A stretch of DNA of 64,000 nucleotides. Source: Telopea speciosissima. Lineage: Eukaryota > Streptophyta > Magnoliopsida > Proteales > Proteaceae. Shown here in pieces: positions 34,909 through 47,455 of this stretch. The stretch is taken from positions 10,428,413-10,492,412 of the forward strand of contig NC_057923.1 in assembly GCF_018873765.1 (NCBI RefSeq). The letters are read 5' to 3'. The notes beneath the pieces were generated by a model. That model saw nothing but the letters and a program-made list of their open reading frames with translations, had not been told where the DNA came from and searched no databases. The position numbers and the translations under genes were made by a program. Each line of letters opens with the position of its first letter. Within the stretch, counting starts at the first letter, position 1.

Positions 34909-36897
34909 GCTAGCAGTGTAGTGGCTGGCCAACTATCCAAGTTTGTCTTTTTGTAGACCCCTAAATTAGAGAATGCAGTACTCAGTAGCACTCGGCCGAT
35001 AGAATCTTAAATATCAGTCAAAATAAGTAGGTAAATTGCTGCTACTATAGGGTCTTTATGCTCCAAACTCGTTCATAACTTAGTTTCATGTTCCTTTTAT
35101 CAGTTATACATCAAACAGCCAATAAAATTTGATTTGGACTATTTCTGTAACGGTTGGATGCATTGCAATGGGGGTAGAGATGGTTTTGTTATGGTAAGTA
35201 ATGAAGAGCATACAAGAGGATAGTGTTCTTCCACATGGAATTTATTCTGTATTGTTAAAAAATGTTCCGAACCTGAGAATACAAATGGGTTGGTGTGGGA
35301 AAGTGCATATTATTTGTGTAAAGAGCATGCTTGCCAGCCCAATTGCTTACAAATGTGCTTCAAACTAATCTAATAACTCTGACTTGGTTTCTACGCTTGA
35401 GCTCTATCTTCTCTAGCGTTTGCTCTCGCATTGTACTTTGGGATTTCAGATTCCTTTTCAAGCATAGTAGTTAGCCTTCGTGTTTTATCAATATAATGGA
35501 GGTTTTCCTAGACGGCCTCCATTGGAAGAAGGCTTTTTTGGTCTGCTCCAATGTCTTGTGTTTTTTGATTAATCCTTTTTGTTTTTTCCAACCATGTGGA
35601 AATTTTGCCATGGATGAACTTTGTAGATGGGCAGACATCAAGCTCCCCTCTATTGACATGTCAAACTTCTTGTTTTGTATTGACAAATCTTATCATCTCT
35701 CTCTCATATGATCTTTTTGGCTTCTTGTGGTGTGTGTGCTTCACTGGGATGAGGTGAAAATCTGTCTGTCCAAGCATGAACTGGATTCCGTAGGTGTTAG
35801 GTTTCTGATTTCCTTTCTATTGGGTTGACCTGATCCTATTTGACCTTTTCATTTTATGGTAATCTCTTGCTAAGTAAATTATTGTACTTTTAATAGATTT
35901 TGCAGATCTCCCCTGCTAGTTTACTTTGATATACTGTCTTTTGATGGATTTTGAATATCCTTCAAAGAAAGTTTTCTTGTTCTATTATTTTGATATGCCA
36001 TTAGGGTTTTTTTGGTTTCAGAAAGGGGTTCCACTGTAAGGGATTAGATAGAGCTTCTGGGACACCTAAATTTCTTTCAATGTATGCTGTCAAGCAATTG
36101 AAAATCACTGTGTAGTAGGTTTCTCTTATTAATCTGATAGGCAATGTTTCAGTTATGGTACATGTTGCTGTTACAAACAAAAAGCTACCAAAACAGAGCT
36201 CTCTTTGATTTGAATCGAAAAACAGGGCCTCTCTGCTCTTTTTTCAAAGTTTTTACATGTTCACTGCCTTCACTGCCTAATTCTGGAAGCGAGTCTCTAT
36301 CTTACCCTGTCTTCCGTTGGATGTTCTTCGTCCGATGAAGAGGGTCCATGGGAGAGGGCATTGGTCATATATAGACTATGTTCATGTATTAAACATATGA
36401 TATACGTAGATGGTATGCCCAATATTGTTTTGGTTATTTTTGTAATGGTCTTTCTATGCATCACAATAACGAGTGAAGCATTTCATTTCACTATTGTTTA
36501 TGGGAAAAAGGCTGGGCATGCCCTTAGGGTACCCAACATGTGTCATCCTCTTTATTCTTATAGAAAAGACTCCATCCCCTCATCCTGCTAGCTTATCAAA
36601 AACTGGAGGCATGTTCAACCCTCTCCCATTTTTCATTTATCCTGATTAGTGCTTTTGCTGCATTAGAGTAAGAAGATATTCTTGCAAATTCACTTTTAAA
36701 GGAATCATTGTAGCAAATACCTCCTCCCTTCCTCCCGGGCTTCAGCTTCCCCTCTCCCCTCACAATCCGCCAATAAATCTCTCTCTCTCTCTCTCTCTCC
36801 ACTGTGAAGCCCGCAACAGCCATCTCTTGCTCGGTCCCCTCACTAACCCGCAACACCCCTTTCCCTGCCACTATTGCACCCCCTGCCCGGATTTGGG
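34909..36897. other. DEG9 3' UTR and intergenic DNA
   Basis: The first part is the likely 3' UTR, with an AATAAA at 35121-35126 as a candidate polyadenylation signal 213 bp after the stop codon. No further gene or clear element. A (CT)n run lies at 36779-36800. Confidence 0.4.
35121..35126 (+). terminator. Candidate polyadenylation signal of the DEG9 gene
   Basis: AATAAA lies 213 bp after the stop codon. Plant signals are loose, so this is only a candidate. Confidence 0.3.
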
Positions 36898-37050
36898 TCC
36901 TCTGTAGCGCGATATGGTATGTAGCGCACCATTCGATGGCCCTGCATGCTTGGGCATGCAGTTCAACACACAGGTGGGGTGTTAGGCTGCGTGCCCATGC
37001 GCTGTAGGCCATCGGATATGCGCTACACACCATGTCGCGTTACAGAGGAG
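36898..37050. repeat. Foldback element F3 ('tagcgcgata' family)
   Basis: Arms of about 73-77 bp (36898-36970 and 36974-37050) pair with moderate mismatch, containing ctctgtagcgcgatatgg versus ctctgtaacgcgacatgg. It is the same family as 55973-56125. Confidence 0.72.
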
Positions 37051-37263
37051 CCCCGCCTTGAAAACCCCCCCATCCCGAAACAATAAAATTCCTAGGTTTT
37101 TCACGTAGGAAGAACCAAAGCTCAACATGGTCGAACCACCAGACGATTCAGTAACATCACATTTAAATTGGCGTAGTTTTGATTAAGGAGATCTCAAGGA
37201 ATTAAGGCATTCCAGCTTCACTTCCATTTCTCGTAAGGTTCCCAAAAACTGGTATATAATAAT

Positions 37264-37408
37264 TGGGAGAAAGATCGTCATCCAGTTGTGCCAGACACAC
37301 CACCCCTGCACCCTGACACAGGGACGCATGAAATGATTGTCGCATCCCTGCTCATTTTTTACGTTCCAAGGGGGTGCGACAGCGACTGGGTGGCGTTCTC
37401 TTTCCCAT
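37264..37408. repeat. Foldback MITE of the 'gggaaaaagaac' type
   Basis: Ends tgggagaaagatcgtcatcc and the complement of gtggcgttctctttccca form inverted termini. The inner arms pair around the gacacagggacgc region. Confidence 0.45.
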
Positions 37409-38053
37409 AGTAATTATGGGTGTCAATCGGTTGGTTCAGTCGGGTATAAATTTTTTTGAAAATGATTTAAAACAAAACTAACATCTAAAAATGCAAGGGA
37501 AAGTGCCGATAAATAGGAAGGTGTAAGATTGGATTTGATTAAAAACTCTGTAATGTAGCCAATCCAGAGTATTTCTTACACATCAACTGGAATGGAAACA
37601 GGATCCTACAACATGGACAACTAGCTAGGTTTATCATCAAACAGATTCCTTCCTTGATTATTGTCTAGTAAAACTTTTAAATATAAATGTATATAAAGAA
37701 TGGAGAGAGGTTACTCATGAATGCCATGATGCCAACATTTAGTTTCTTACAAATTGGCATTATAGGTGACGAATCATTTAATAGAGGCACATTTAATGTG
37801 GAGAGTCTGGTCCCATGGGTGGAATATGAGAAGGCGATATAAAGAAATTTACATGTTGGCGTTGTAGGCTTCTTTTCCCCATCAAAAAATTAATAATTTT
37901 ACTTACAAAATAGGGCTTGCTTGAATACATACACTTGGAAGGGACAAAAAACACAATTTTTAAAAAAAAAAAAAAAAGACAAGACACCAATGTATTGGGG
38001 TACTTGTCCTGTAGGGGATGCCGGCACTATACTTGGAAAGAATCTACAAAGTA

Positions 38054-38619
38054 TAAGGGTATCAATTGATTTGATTTCAGTCTTCAATTCGATTTCACTT
38101 TGGTTCACAATATGTAAAAATCAAAACGATGCGAAACCGAATGTTTATCATAACCTCAAAAAAAAAATCGAATCGAATCGATTCAGTTTTATTTGATTTC
38201 TACTTGGTTTCATTCAGTTTGTAAACGATCTTGATGATTTGATTTAAATTTGGTTCAAGTAGAAATAACCTCCTGAAACAAATAAAGTTAAGAAGAAAAT
38301 TACAACCACATTAAGATAATCCTATAATGTCAAATCTGGTATCTTTAGACTCTTTTAACACAACTCAACTAATAAAAAAAAAACCCCGTAATAGGTAATT
38401 TTGCACAAGTCAATAAAGACATGATTATAGAATTTACTATGATTTCAAGGGGCTTACACATTATTTGATTCAGTTCAAATTAAAACTGAATTGAACCAAA
38501 CCAAATGAAATTTCACTTTTCAAAACTAAACCAAACAGTGTTTTTTTGTTTGATTTGGTTCGTTTTCAATGGTCGATTTCAGTTCTGATTTTTAATTCCG
38601 ACACTAAATTGACACCCTT
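38054..38619. mobile_element. hAT-like MITE just beyond the gene A stop codon
   Basis: Terminal inverted repeats aagggtatcaatt and the complement of aattgacaccctt are present, with a perfect 8-9 bp duplication acaaagtat (38046-38054 and 38620-38628). The interior is rich in ggtttgatt/aatcaaacc-like AT DNA. No transposase. It begins about 20 bp after the stop codon of WAT1-related gene A (38648 on the minus strand), so it probably forms that gene's 3' UTR. Confidence 0.8.
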
Positions 38620-38647
38620 ACAAAGTATTAGGTTACACACTTAATAC

Positions 38648-41600
38648 TTATATGTAGTTTTGTAAGAGAGGGGACTTCTCAATGGGCACTGCCAAGCTCT
38701 CAACACCATCTTTTTCTTCTTTAATCCTTCTTTCTTCCTTTAATTGTCCCCACATCGCACCATAAAAACCCACAACAATTATTATTGCTCCAACAATGCT
38801 GCAAACAAATCATACAATTATGTAAATCAATAATATAATTTCAAATTTGAAATGATCCAAACCACATAACCTTAGAAACAAATGAGGCAATTCCATGAAG
38901 TTAGATTCCTAGATCCTACTAAAAGGGCATACCCAGTGCACGAGGCCTCCGCCACTACGGGGTTTGGGAAGGTCATAATGTGTCGCAATCTTACACTCTT
39001 ACCCTTGTTTTAAGGAGAGGAGGTTTCCAAACTCGAACCCGGAGTGGTCACAATGAAACAACCTTTACCATTGCACCAAGGCCTGCCCTCAGATTCCTAG
39101 ATCTTACTAAAGATAAAAATGAAATCAAGAACGATAAGAAGCATGAGGCTTTTACACATGATCATGTATCTCGATTGGTCAACACTTCAGCCATTTTAAT
39201 ATATGTGAAAAAGAAGGCAGCTTATATGGGTGGCGAAATGACCACCCTGCCTCCTATATTTGATGCTTGGGCACGTGATCCCATTGGTCCCCATGCTGGT
39301 AGATGGGTAAAAGAAATAAAAGGTGAATTATTATCATAAAGGTTTATTATTTTTCCAATATTACAAGGCATTTATTTTGAATCATGGACAATTGATGTCT
39401 ATTTCGACCATTGAATTAACAGAACATGGTCTACATTAATCATATACCAAGTTTCAAAGTATAATTCAATCAAATACCTAATTTTGTATTGGCACATATC
39501 CCATGTATGTCCATGCATGTGTAATAGTACTCTAGACCTTACTGTGCACTCTCCCAACTATGAGTGAGATTAGCTAGTTTAGATTATTACAAAAACAAAA
39601 AAAAACAAAAAAACCTTTCTTTGATATATGGAAGCTAAAAAAAAATTATATGATTAGAGATACTGTTCCATGGGATGTATGTTAGATTACATTGTTGTGT
39701 GTGTTGTTTACCAAATAAAGTGTCCCATGGGAAGTATGTTTCCATAAAATTTTCATATATATGGAAACATCATCTTCCATTGTTCTATGGATAGCTAACC
39801 AAACAAAAAGATGTAATTGCAGATAGTGTCCGATGAGAAGTATGTTAGATGACACTAGTAGTATATATTTTTGTTCTCTTTTTTTTTTATTCTTATTCTA
39901 CAAACCCATGATTTAGGTTACATACAAAATGTCCACACATCTTGGGGTTGGCATCACAACTCAAGGAAAAGCGGCTAACAAGATGTTTTTTCATCCGATG
40001 TAAGGGGGGTGGGGAGTCGAAACATGGATCTCTCCTTGGACTTAGGCCAGCGCTCTACTACAATGGCAGTCACACTAGGCCAAGCGAGTGAGAGACACTT
40101 CCCCTTTTGCATTTATATATACATATATATACCTACTTTTTTTGTCTATCTTATATAGTGGTGCCCCATGAGCTACAACTACTACTAGAGAGAGGACGGA
40201 GGGGTGCCTTAAACCCAAGGTGAAGACATGATAGTTGAGCCCGGCCGTGACTGGCCTGCAAAAACATCTACGCTCTACTGCTAGGGTACCACACATCGAG
40301 GAAATATGACACAATTTTCTCTACAAATTTATAGTGAAAGGAAGAGATCTAAAGATAGGAAAAAGTTCCCCATGATGCTAGATTGCCAGTATACTATCTC
40401 CCCCACACATTGGATTTTTTTTATTGTTTTCTCTCTCCTATCCTAACCATGTGGGCTTCACATGTGAATGATACTGTTATCCATGCCATCATTGGTGTGG
40501 TGTGGAGATTCCCTACTAGCGTCATGGAAAACAAGTATTTTTACTATTTCAAGATAAACTCATTTTTTCCCAACAAGATTTAAAAACGTCACATGTAGCA
40601 TTTTCTTGTGCAAGGGCACTTTCTTGGAGTGGAATGATTTTATTTTGGTCTTCAAACTTCAAAGAGCCATCATTTTGATATGTTGACCAAATGTGGTAAG
40701 ATAATGAAATCTATTATAAATTATATTATAATCGACCATAACCCTAGAATTTTCTAAAGATCTGTGATTTTTTAGAGTCTTGATTCAATAAACCTGGGGA
40801 TCTGGCTATAAGAGGTAAATTTTAGTGTTTTTATACTATTTTATTAACCAAATGAAGAGCAAAAAGAGAAGATTAAACATAAATAATGGGCTATTCAAAA
40901 GTGGGTTGCGAGAATCAAGATCATGTTTGGTTGATTCTGTTTCGAATTAGGTGATTCACCTGAGCCGATTCCAAGTACTAAAACCATAAATTCAAGAGAA
41001 TGATTCATCTTAGCCTTTAGATAAGGAAAATTTGGTTATTATCAAAGTAGATGAAAAAGAAGTTGTAATCTTTCTCTCTCTCTTTCTCCCCTCTTAGTAT
41101 AACACACTTCTTCTTTCAATGAAGATAAGAATCAATCATTTCACATGTGTACTTGAAGAATCTTGTAAAAAATAAAATCTTTTGAAAATGAAATAATGAT
41201 AAACCACTTTTAAATAATTTTGATTTTTTTTTTTTAACTAGAAGAACTTTTAGGAATAAGACAATGGGCAATGAAAAGAAGGTTATGATTTCTCCTACCA
41301 GCCTTTATGCTATGTTCCACAACACTGTAGAATGATGTCATTAGTTTGGATCACCGGACCATATCAACAAACGGAACAAAACATGTAAGGCCGTAAGGGT
41401 ATCCATTAAGGGAGCATCTAAATGACACCTACATAGGTGTATTTAGAATTTGACATCTACTTTTAATTGCCCCTTGTCTTATTCCTAAAAGTTCTTTAAG
41501 TTATGACTATAAAAGAATTTCAAAAAAAAAAATTTGAAAGTGACTTATCATTATGTTATAATCAAAAGTTGTTATTGTCTTGTAAATTTTTCGAGTACAC

Positions 41601-44600
41601 ATGTGAAATGACAATATTTACCTTTGTTGGAAAAAAAATGTGCTATACTGAAAAGGAAAAAAATGAAAGATTACAAATTATTTGACACCTTACAATATAC
41701 GCGAGTGAGGTAGATGAGCTTATCACAAAATTACCCTTGGAAAGTTTTTCTAGTTTTTACAATAAATTGAGTAAATCACCCATGAATGATAGAATCGCTT
41801 TCCAAACAAGAGTAATGATCACATCCTCTATGGAAGTTAGCTCACCTCAATCGAATAACATGACAAAAAAAGATACCTAGCAATATGGGCAAGGGATCTA
41901 CACACCACTCATATGTAATGGCATCTCCTGCATCAAGGGAATGGGTTCACAAGAGGAGTGTGTTGTATATAAGGACCTCACATGCATGATCAGAGAGGAG
42001 AGAGTGTCAAGAGGAAAGAGAATGAAAGGGCAACATTCTTTTCCCAAGCAAAAAAGACTGAAAATATGTGGGCAGCCACTATTGCAGTCTCAGTAGTCAA
42101 ACGAGCATTAGAATGTATTTTCATCAATGAAAATGCTAATCTTGCAGATTTGATGAGCCTCACAGTCCAATAACATCTAAAAAAAAAAAATCATTTTTAC
42201 TTTTATTCCCCCTCATTTTATGTGTTTCCTGATACCTAGAATATCTCTACCATTCACAGGGCATTTTCTGTGTTCTTCAAAAAAGAAAAATGGGGGAGTG
42301 TTCTTTGTTTGGGAGCATGATCTCCGCAACTGCACGAGACCCAATCAGCGTCCCATTTTGATCCGATCTATGGAGAGCAGGGAGGTCATTTTATAGGGAG
42401 GAGACAGACAGATGGACACAACGGCGTGTAACAATTATGGGCTTAATTAATTATTTAGGTTAATTAGTTAGTGAGAATCAAGTTGCACAAACCGATTCGA
42501 TTTATTCTATAGTTTAGAAATATGCTGGCCCAACTCATTGTGGTTTAAGGTTTGGGGTCAGGACAGTATTATATATACTATGTTTTGGGTCCCTGCAGCT
42601 CTCATTCTATTCTTCTCCACTTTACCACGAAAGAGAGAAAAAGGCCACGCTCCCAAAAGGAAGCTTTTTTCCAAGAGAATTATAAGAAGAAGAGAGTAAA
42701 AAAATATGCACCTTCCGAGATGGAGTGTGTCACCAAGGAACATGGCACCCATCAATGCTGCGATGCCAATCCCCAAGGGCTTGAACATTGCCACGAACAC
42801 AGGCCCCTTCTCATGTATGCACCAAGTCATCACACAAGGAGTCACCACACTTCCTATCACAGCCTGCAACAACCACACACACAGAGAGACAGAGAGAGAG
42901 AGACAGTGAGTCATAATATCATAAGCCATCACCTTGGACTCAGACAAAGGACATATATCACAAAAGAGTTTTTGTTTTTGCTTACTGAGTAGAAAATGGA
43001 TAGGAGCTCCAAATCAGGTTTTAGAGTCCAAGCAGTTGGGTTTCTTTCAAAGATCAAAGCAATTAGTGCACATTGAACACTTCCAAACAAGCTACTGAAG
43101 GAGACGATGATCATCTCTGTTGGGTACCTCTTAAGAGTTGCTGCCTATAATAGATAGAAACCAAGATTGGATATTTATATATATCTCTCTACCCGTTAAT
43201 TTCCTTTGAGCTGAAAAAGTTTGTTTATCTAGCTTAGCTAGCTCTGTTTCTTAACTTTCAATATCTTTTTTTTCAATTTGAAGTACCTGAAGAGTGTTCC
43301 ATATGGAGAGAGATAGAGATGCAGCTGATAAGAACAGACCTCCAAGAATCCAATTGCTCCCTGTCAAGGCATTAGAATTTGAGGAAGTAGGAATTTGAGA
43401 GGAATGGGATGATGATGGTGTTGTTCCAATGGAAGGGCCCTTGTAGAGTGTAACTGTAAGTGCCCCTGAGATTGATACTAGTGAGCCCAAGATTCTGAGT
43501 TGGTTGCCTGAGCTCCTCAAATCCACCTTCTCCACTCTTGATGACAAAACAGAAAAGATTCACATCATTCTTATTTCTCTCTCCCTTAAAAGAGACTACA
43601 TATTCATAATTGAGATAAAACAGAGCACTAATATGGAGTGTGGACAAAAAGAAATCCTAAAGCAACCCTTTTTTTTTTTTTTGGGTATGCTAATAGTCAT
43701 CTATACCAGAAGAACAATGACAAATCTAGATAAAACTCAGCATTTTGAATGGGACACCACAACTTTTGTTAACTAAAGTGAGATAACCTAAGAAATATCA
43801 CTTGAGGGTCCAACATAAAACCTTAAAATGCATTAGGTGGAGATAACCTAATGGTCTTTTCAGATAACCAATGTGGGATTATATCTCTATAATTCCCGAA
43901 ATCTCAATACTTTGGTAGTTTTGTCATGTACATAGATATACATCTCAAGGAGGACAACAAAGAAAATTGGCCTAACTATTATTCGGCATATCCGACTTTG
44001 AGCAGAGATAAAACCAAGTTTTCTTTTGGCTATGGGTGTGGGGAAGGAAAGAGTGTAGAAAACGAGAACCTAAAATTATGCAGATAACAAATAGAAACCA
44101 CAAACAACAACCACACAGTCGCACACAAAGATTTATGTGGTTCAACAAGATTGCCTACGTCCACGGTAAGATGAGAACTACTTCACTATCAATGGAGAAT
44201 AGGGTTACAATCGCTTGTGTTCACACCTCTCTCAGATTGATTACAAAGAAAGAATCCTCACCACAAATTTATAGCGAAACCATATACTGAAAATTTACTG
44301 AAATACCCATATAGTCCTAAAAAAAAATTTCATGGATCCATCAGTTCATCCATAACCTGCTAGTAATGAAGATTAGCGTACAAGGTGGGCCGATTCCTCC
44401 AGGTCACGTGACCTTAGGCCGCTTAATGACCCTTCACAATCAGTCCACTCATGCAAGCAACGGAATACAAGACAGTAGTACCCCAACATAGAGGGGGCAG
44501 AATTAGGGGATAAAACCCAGCATCTTGTAAGTTGGGGGAAAAAAAACCAAAAGCCATTTTAAAGACTAATTATACTGTAAAAAGAAAGTGTGTGTATGTG

Positions 44601-45289
44601 TGTGTGCCAGAGAGAAGGGAGGGAGAGGGAAGGGGCTGAACCTGAAAATAACAGCAAGAATGAAGGTGAAAGCAGGGACCAGGTTGATCATAGCAGAGCC
44701 AAGTGTAGGGGAACTGAAGTTTATGCCAGTGGAACCACAGGTCTGCATCAGAGTTATCCTGCAAAATAACTAATATAAGAAACTACCCATCTCCTACATC
44801 TCTCAATTTTCAATCGTCAGCAAAAGTTTACTTCAATTTGTTCCTCAAAAGAACTGAGAGAAAAAACAAATCACAGAAGATTTAAGAGGAAAAGCTGTTC
44901 ATAATGCAAATGTATACAAACCCAACGAGTCCCAAAAGGAAGAATCTACAGAGTAGAGAGAACGTGAGAGGAGGCCTATTTGACCTGCAAAGTAGAGAAG
45001 AAACCAAATTGAAGTAGAAATATTGAAAATGTTAGTTCAATTCCCACTATTATTTCAGAAACAGAGAGAGAGGGAATGAAACAAAGCAAACCCACAGGGG
45101 AAAGAGGAGGAAGGAGGCAGGGAAGAGGATGAGAGTGGCAATGGCGTTGGAGTAGAAGACGAACACATAGTGACTCATCCCTCTAGACATGGCTGCTTTG
45201 CTAAGTGTGGTTAGCCCCACGTCTAAGCTCTCCACCATCATCACCCCTGCAAATGGAGCTACTTCCCTCAAACTCTTCTTCACATCCAT
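38648..45289 (-). CDS. WAT1-related (UMAMIT/EamA) transporter, gene A, 7 exons
   Basis: Exons, 5' to 3' on the minus strand: 45289-45096, 44984-44922, 44758-44642, 43536-43287, 43144-42986, 42863-42712, 38798-38648. All junctions are GT-AG and phases join into 361 aa, normal for the family. UMAMIT proteins are ten-span EamA-type carriers; members move amino acids or auxin across the plasma membrane or tonoplast. Seen here: an N-terminal EamA repeat ([35 protein letters not shown]; then [20 protein letters not shown]), a variable Ser/Thr-rich loop after VTLYKGP, and a second EamA repeat ([30 protein letters not shown]). It ends in a Lys/Glu-rich cytosolic tail. The ATG at 45289 was chosen because family proteins start just before KKSLREVAP; an upstream in-frame ATG (45388) would add an atypical extension. 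The substrate cannot be predicted. Confidence 0.92.
38924..39090 (-). mobile_element. Full-length Au-type SINE, minus strand
   Basis: It is flanked by a 21 bp target duplication with one mismatch (38903-38923 and 39091-39111, agattcctagatc.tactaaa). Its complement begins gggcaggccttggtgcaatg, carries the B-box region (gggttcgagtttgga) and ends in the gtgcactgggtatgccctt block. Confidence 0.88.
39112..41049. other. Intron 6 of gene A, mostly unclassified
   Basis: Near 39720-39850 a tcc.atgggaagtatgtt motif recurs (39665, 39724, 39830), a decayed local repeat. On the minus strand near 40080-40010 a weak tRNA-like segment (tgtttcgactcc) hints at another SINE. The 'catgatgc' foldback is listed separately. 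No exon was seen. Confidence 0.3.
40364..40535. repeat. Foldback MITE, 'catgatgc' family, in gene A intron 6
   Basis: The left end gttccccatgatgctag and the complement of the right end gttttccatgacgctag pair. The interior matches the copy at 57520-57690 (ctaaccatg, cacatg.gaatgata, ccatcattg.tgtgg blocks). Confidence 0.55.
41050..41695. repeat. Large foldback (~200 bp arms) in gene A intron 6
   Basis: The left arm, about 41050-41278, is an inverted copy of about 41467-41695. Shared blocks, in order from the outside, are gttgtaatcttt, agtata.cacac.tt, catttcacatgtgtact and aagaacttttaggaataag. The spacer is about 190 bp. No coding content. A transcript through the intron could form a long hairpin. 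Confidence 0.75.
42291..42432. repeat. MITE-like fragment related to 57333-57502
   Basis: It shares gagtgttctttgtttgggag, cgagacccaatcagcgtccc and gaggtcattttata blocks, in order, with the element at 57333-57502. Arm pairing is weak, so it is likely truncated. Confidence 0.45.
43537..44641 (-). other. Intron 3 of gene A with LTR-like remnants
   Basis: A segment at ~43800-43990 (gggtccaacataaaacctta, ttaggtggaga) resembles 54225-54300. ~44060-44330 contains gatttatgtggttcaac, a motif common in plant LTR leaders, also present near 48045. No boundaries could be fixed. A T run lies at 43665-43680. Confidence 0.35.
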
Positions 45290-46888
45290 TTTCAGATTCC
45301 ACCCAATCTCTGATATCTGATCTATCTCTGTTTCTGGGGAAAGGAAGGATTGAAAATGAGAAATGGCAGGGGAGAAGGTGGATTTCACTGGATTGTAATC
45401 TCCTCCTCTTCCTTTTTTTCCTTCAGATAATCAGATATTATTAATTTAGTTATTATTGAAGAAACATGGTGGGTCAGCCCCTTTGAAAATTATCTTTCCT
45501 CTTTAAAGGGAGGTGTTATAGTGGTTTGATCCCACCATACCTTGATAAGTGATTGGACCTAATATCCACAAGATAGGTAGATCAGGTGAGAGTTCACTCA
45601 GAGGAAAAAATCCTCTCCAACCATTTATCCAACAGAGGGAAGGATTTGGACACGCATCCCTAGGTGTTGGGATGTTTGTCCAAGTTCTCTCAAGTGTTGG
45701 AAGAGTCGTTGAAAAAGAGTCGGACGCCCCAGTAGTTGGAGAGGATCTAGATACGTTTGTCATATGGCAGGCTAAAATGTTCCAATTTTTTGAAAACATA
45801 AATAAAAGGTGCAAGTTAGCGAAACTGGTGGTGTGTGGGTTTTTATCTGTGTCCAAAGGCTCCAAACACAACCCAACGCGAAAAGACTGCCACACCCCAG
45901 AAAGGTATAAATATCCAAGGATATTGCGATCTTTTCACGTCGGACTGTGTTTGAACCCACACACAGCACCGATGTAGCGTTCTTTTTTTCATAAATAAAT
46001 GACTAAAATTACAAAGATAAATTGTCAATACATAAGGTAAAAATAATTTTTTTTTTGGTAAAATAGTAGAAATGATTGAGACTTCCCATGGAAAATGACA
46101 TGTAACCAACTTAGACCAAACACCCTTTCTATTCAACGATCTAGATTTGCCAAAAACATCATCCTCCATATGACACATCAATGATCTGTGCATGGAAACT
46201 TTCATGGGTGGACCAGAGCCAATAAATTTTGGATCTGGCTCTTCATCATCCGGCGCCCAAGTGGGCTGGGGGGCTCCATTCCACATCATCGCATACATCC
46301 CGGTGCAGTGGCGTGTGGATCGAGGCCTCCCCAGCTAGACGATGTGCGTTGGACATCGTCCGCGCACGGGAGAGGAGCTCAATCCATAAATTTTAAGGAC
46401 CTTCTCAAACAATAAACCTACATTGTAATATCCTGATGAACATTAAAATATTCTTAATTATTTTTTAGGAGAAAAAGATCGTTAGCTAGACACGTGCGGT
46501 GTGCTGTCTTTGCACCCAAACATAGGAGCAGGCAAAATGACCGTTGCACCTCGATGGAAAAGTCATGGTTTTAGTGCACGGTATCGGATCAGGTATCGGT
46601 CACCTGTGAAACTAATATGATACCGATATGGTATCAGAACGAATCAACTGTATCAGACAAATTTACCCCTGAATCTCCTTTAAAAATGAGTTTTTGATCA
46701 TTTTACCCCTAATCCTTACCGTGACACAGTATCAGGATCGGTTACTTGCAAATCCAGTATGTATCGATTTCCATAACCATTTTGCAACGTTGTTAGATTA
46801 GTCATAGTTATTATCAAAAAAGAAAAAAAAAAAAGCTTTCCATAAAATAAAAAAAAATGAAGCTTGGTAGTTCCTCAATTTCCATGGC
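45290..46888. other. Promoter side of gene A and intergenic DNA
   Basis: It contains the 5' flank of gene A, no clear TATA box, and a region near 45500-46000 with long but domain-free frames on both strands. A truncated 'gggaaaaagaac'-type MITE lies near 46465-46545. No gene was recognised. Confidence 0.35.
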
Positions 46889-46896
46889 CTTCGATG

Positions 46897-47142
46897 TAGG
46901 GCTATAAACGGATCGGATTCGGCTCGGATAGTGCTATATCCGCATCTGCATCCGATTAACTATCGGACGGATTCAGATAGTGCTAAACGGATACGGATCG
47001 GATATTTTATCCATTTATATGTAAATATAGCTTTTCGGATAGCTATAGCCTATCCATATCCGCATTTGTTTAGCTTTCGGATGGATTCGAATAGTGTTAA
47101 ACGGATACGAAAACGGATTTCGGCTATTCATGTACACCCCTA
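46897..47142. mobile_element. hAT-like MITE with perfect 8 bp duplication
   Basis: 246 bp with ends tagggctataaacgg and catgtacacccta-like, GGAT/ATCC-rich, flanked by cttcgatg on both sides (46889-46896, 47143-47150). It is the same family as 15731-16135 and 22752-23565. Confidence 0.85.
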
Positions 47143-47150
47143 CTTCGATG

Positions 47151-47455
47151 TCAAGCTTTAATTTCCAAACGCCAAAATTTAGGTACACTTCAAGTTTAAT
47201 AAACAACTCAACGTTACCGGCCACAGTGATCTGGAACCCCACAGAGTCCATGTCGAGCTTTAATGTCCAACTACTTAATAAGGGTCTCTTTCAAGTTTCA
47301 GCAACTATAAACTATAGAAAGAAAAAGTGGCCATTACTTTTGGGTATTCCATGATTACTGTTTCCGCCTGTAATACATAATATAACTTCAACTCTTTAGA
47401 TTCTCTTGGATGTATTTGTTGATGATCACCATCTTCTATCTTCCTCTTTTCCTTC
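47151..47455. other. Short spacer, nothing recognised
   Basis: A short repeated motif (catgtcgagctttaatgtcc and a variant near 47145) suggests a small local duplication. Nothing else. Confidence 0.3.

Larger units (their letters stand above)
38799..42711 (-). other. 3.9 kb intron 6 of WAT1-related gene A
   Basis: The donor is GTGCAT after the phase-2 AG at 42713-42712 and the acceptor tgcag ends at 38799. It separates the conserved GDTLHLG segment from the last transmembrane segment. It holds an Au SINE, a large foldback, a 'catgatgc' MITE and unclassified DNA. The orthologous intron of gene B is only 97 bp. Confidence 0.88.

Noticed and set aside
36596..37033. 145-codon minus-strand frame
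   Set aside because: It is largely within the foldback at 36898-37050 and a (CT)n run. No domain.
40010..40090. Possible tRNA gene or SINE head on the minus strand
   Set aside because: The B-box-like motif is weak and no cloverleaf could be formed by eye.
42552..42992. Plus-strand frame of 146 codons
   Set aside because: It is antisense to exon 6 and flanking introns of WAT1-related gene A, hence a shadow.
45289..45388. Upstream in-frame ATG at 45388 as the start of gene A
   Set aside because: It adds 33 residues not seen at the N-terminus of this family. 45289 gives the usual start before KKSLREVAP.
45549..46298. Overlapping frames on both strands upstream of gene A
   Set aside because: No domain on either strand, and both strands are open at once, which fits chance or a decayed repeat.
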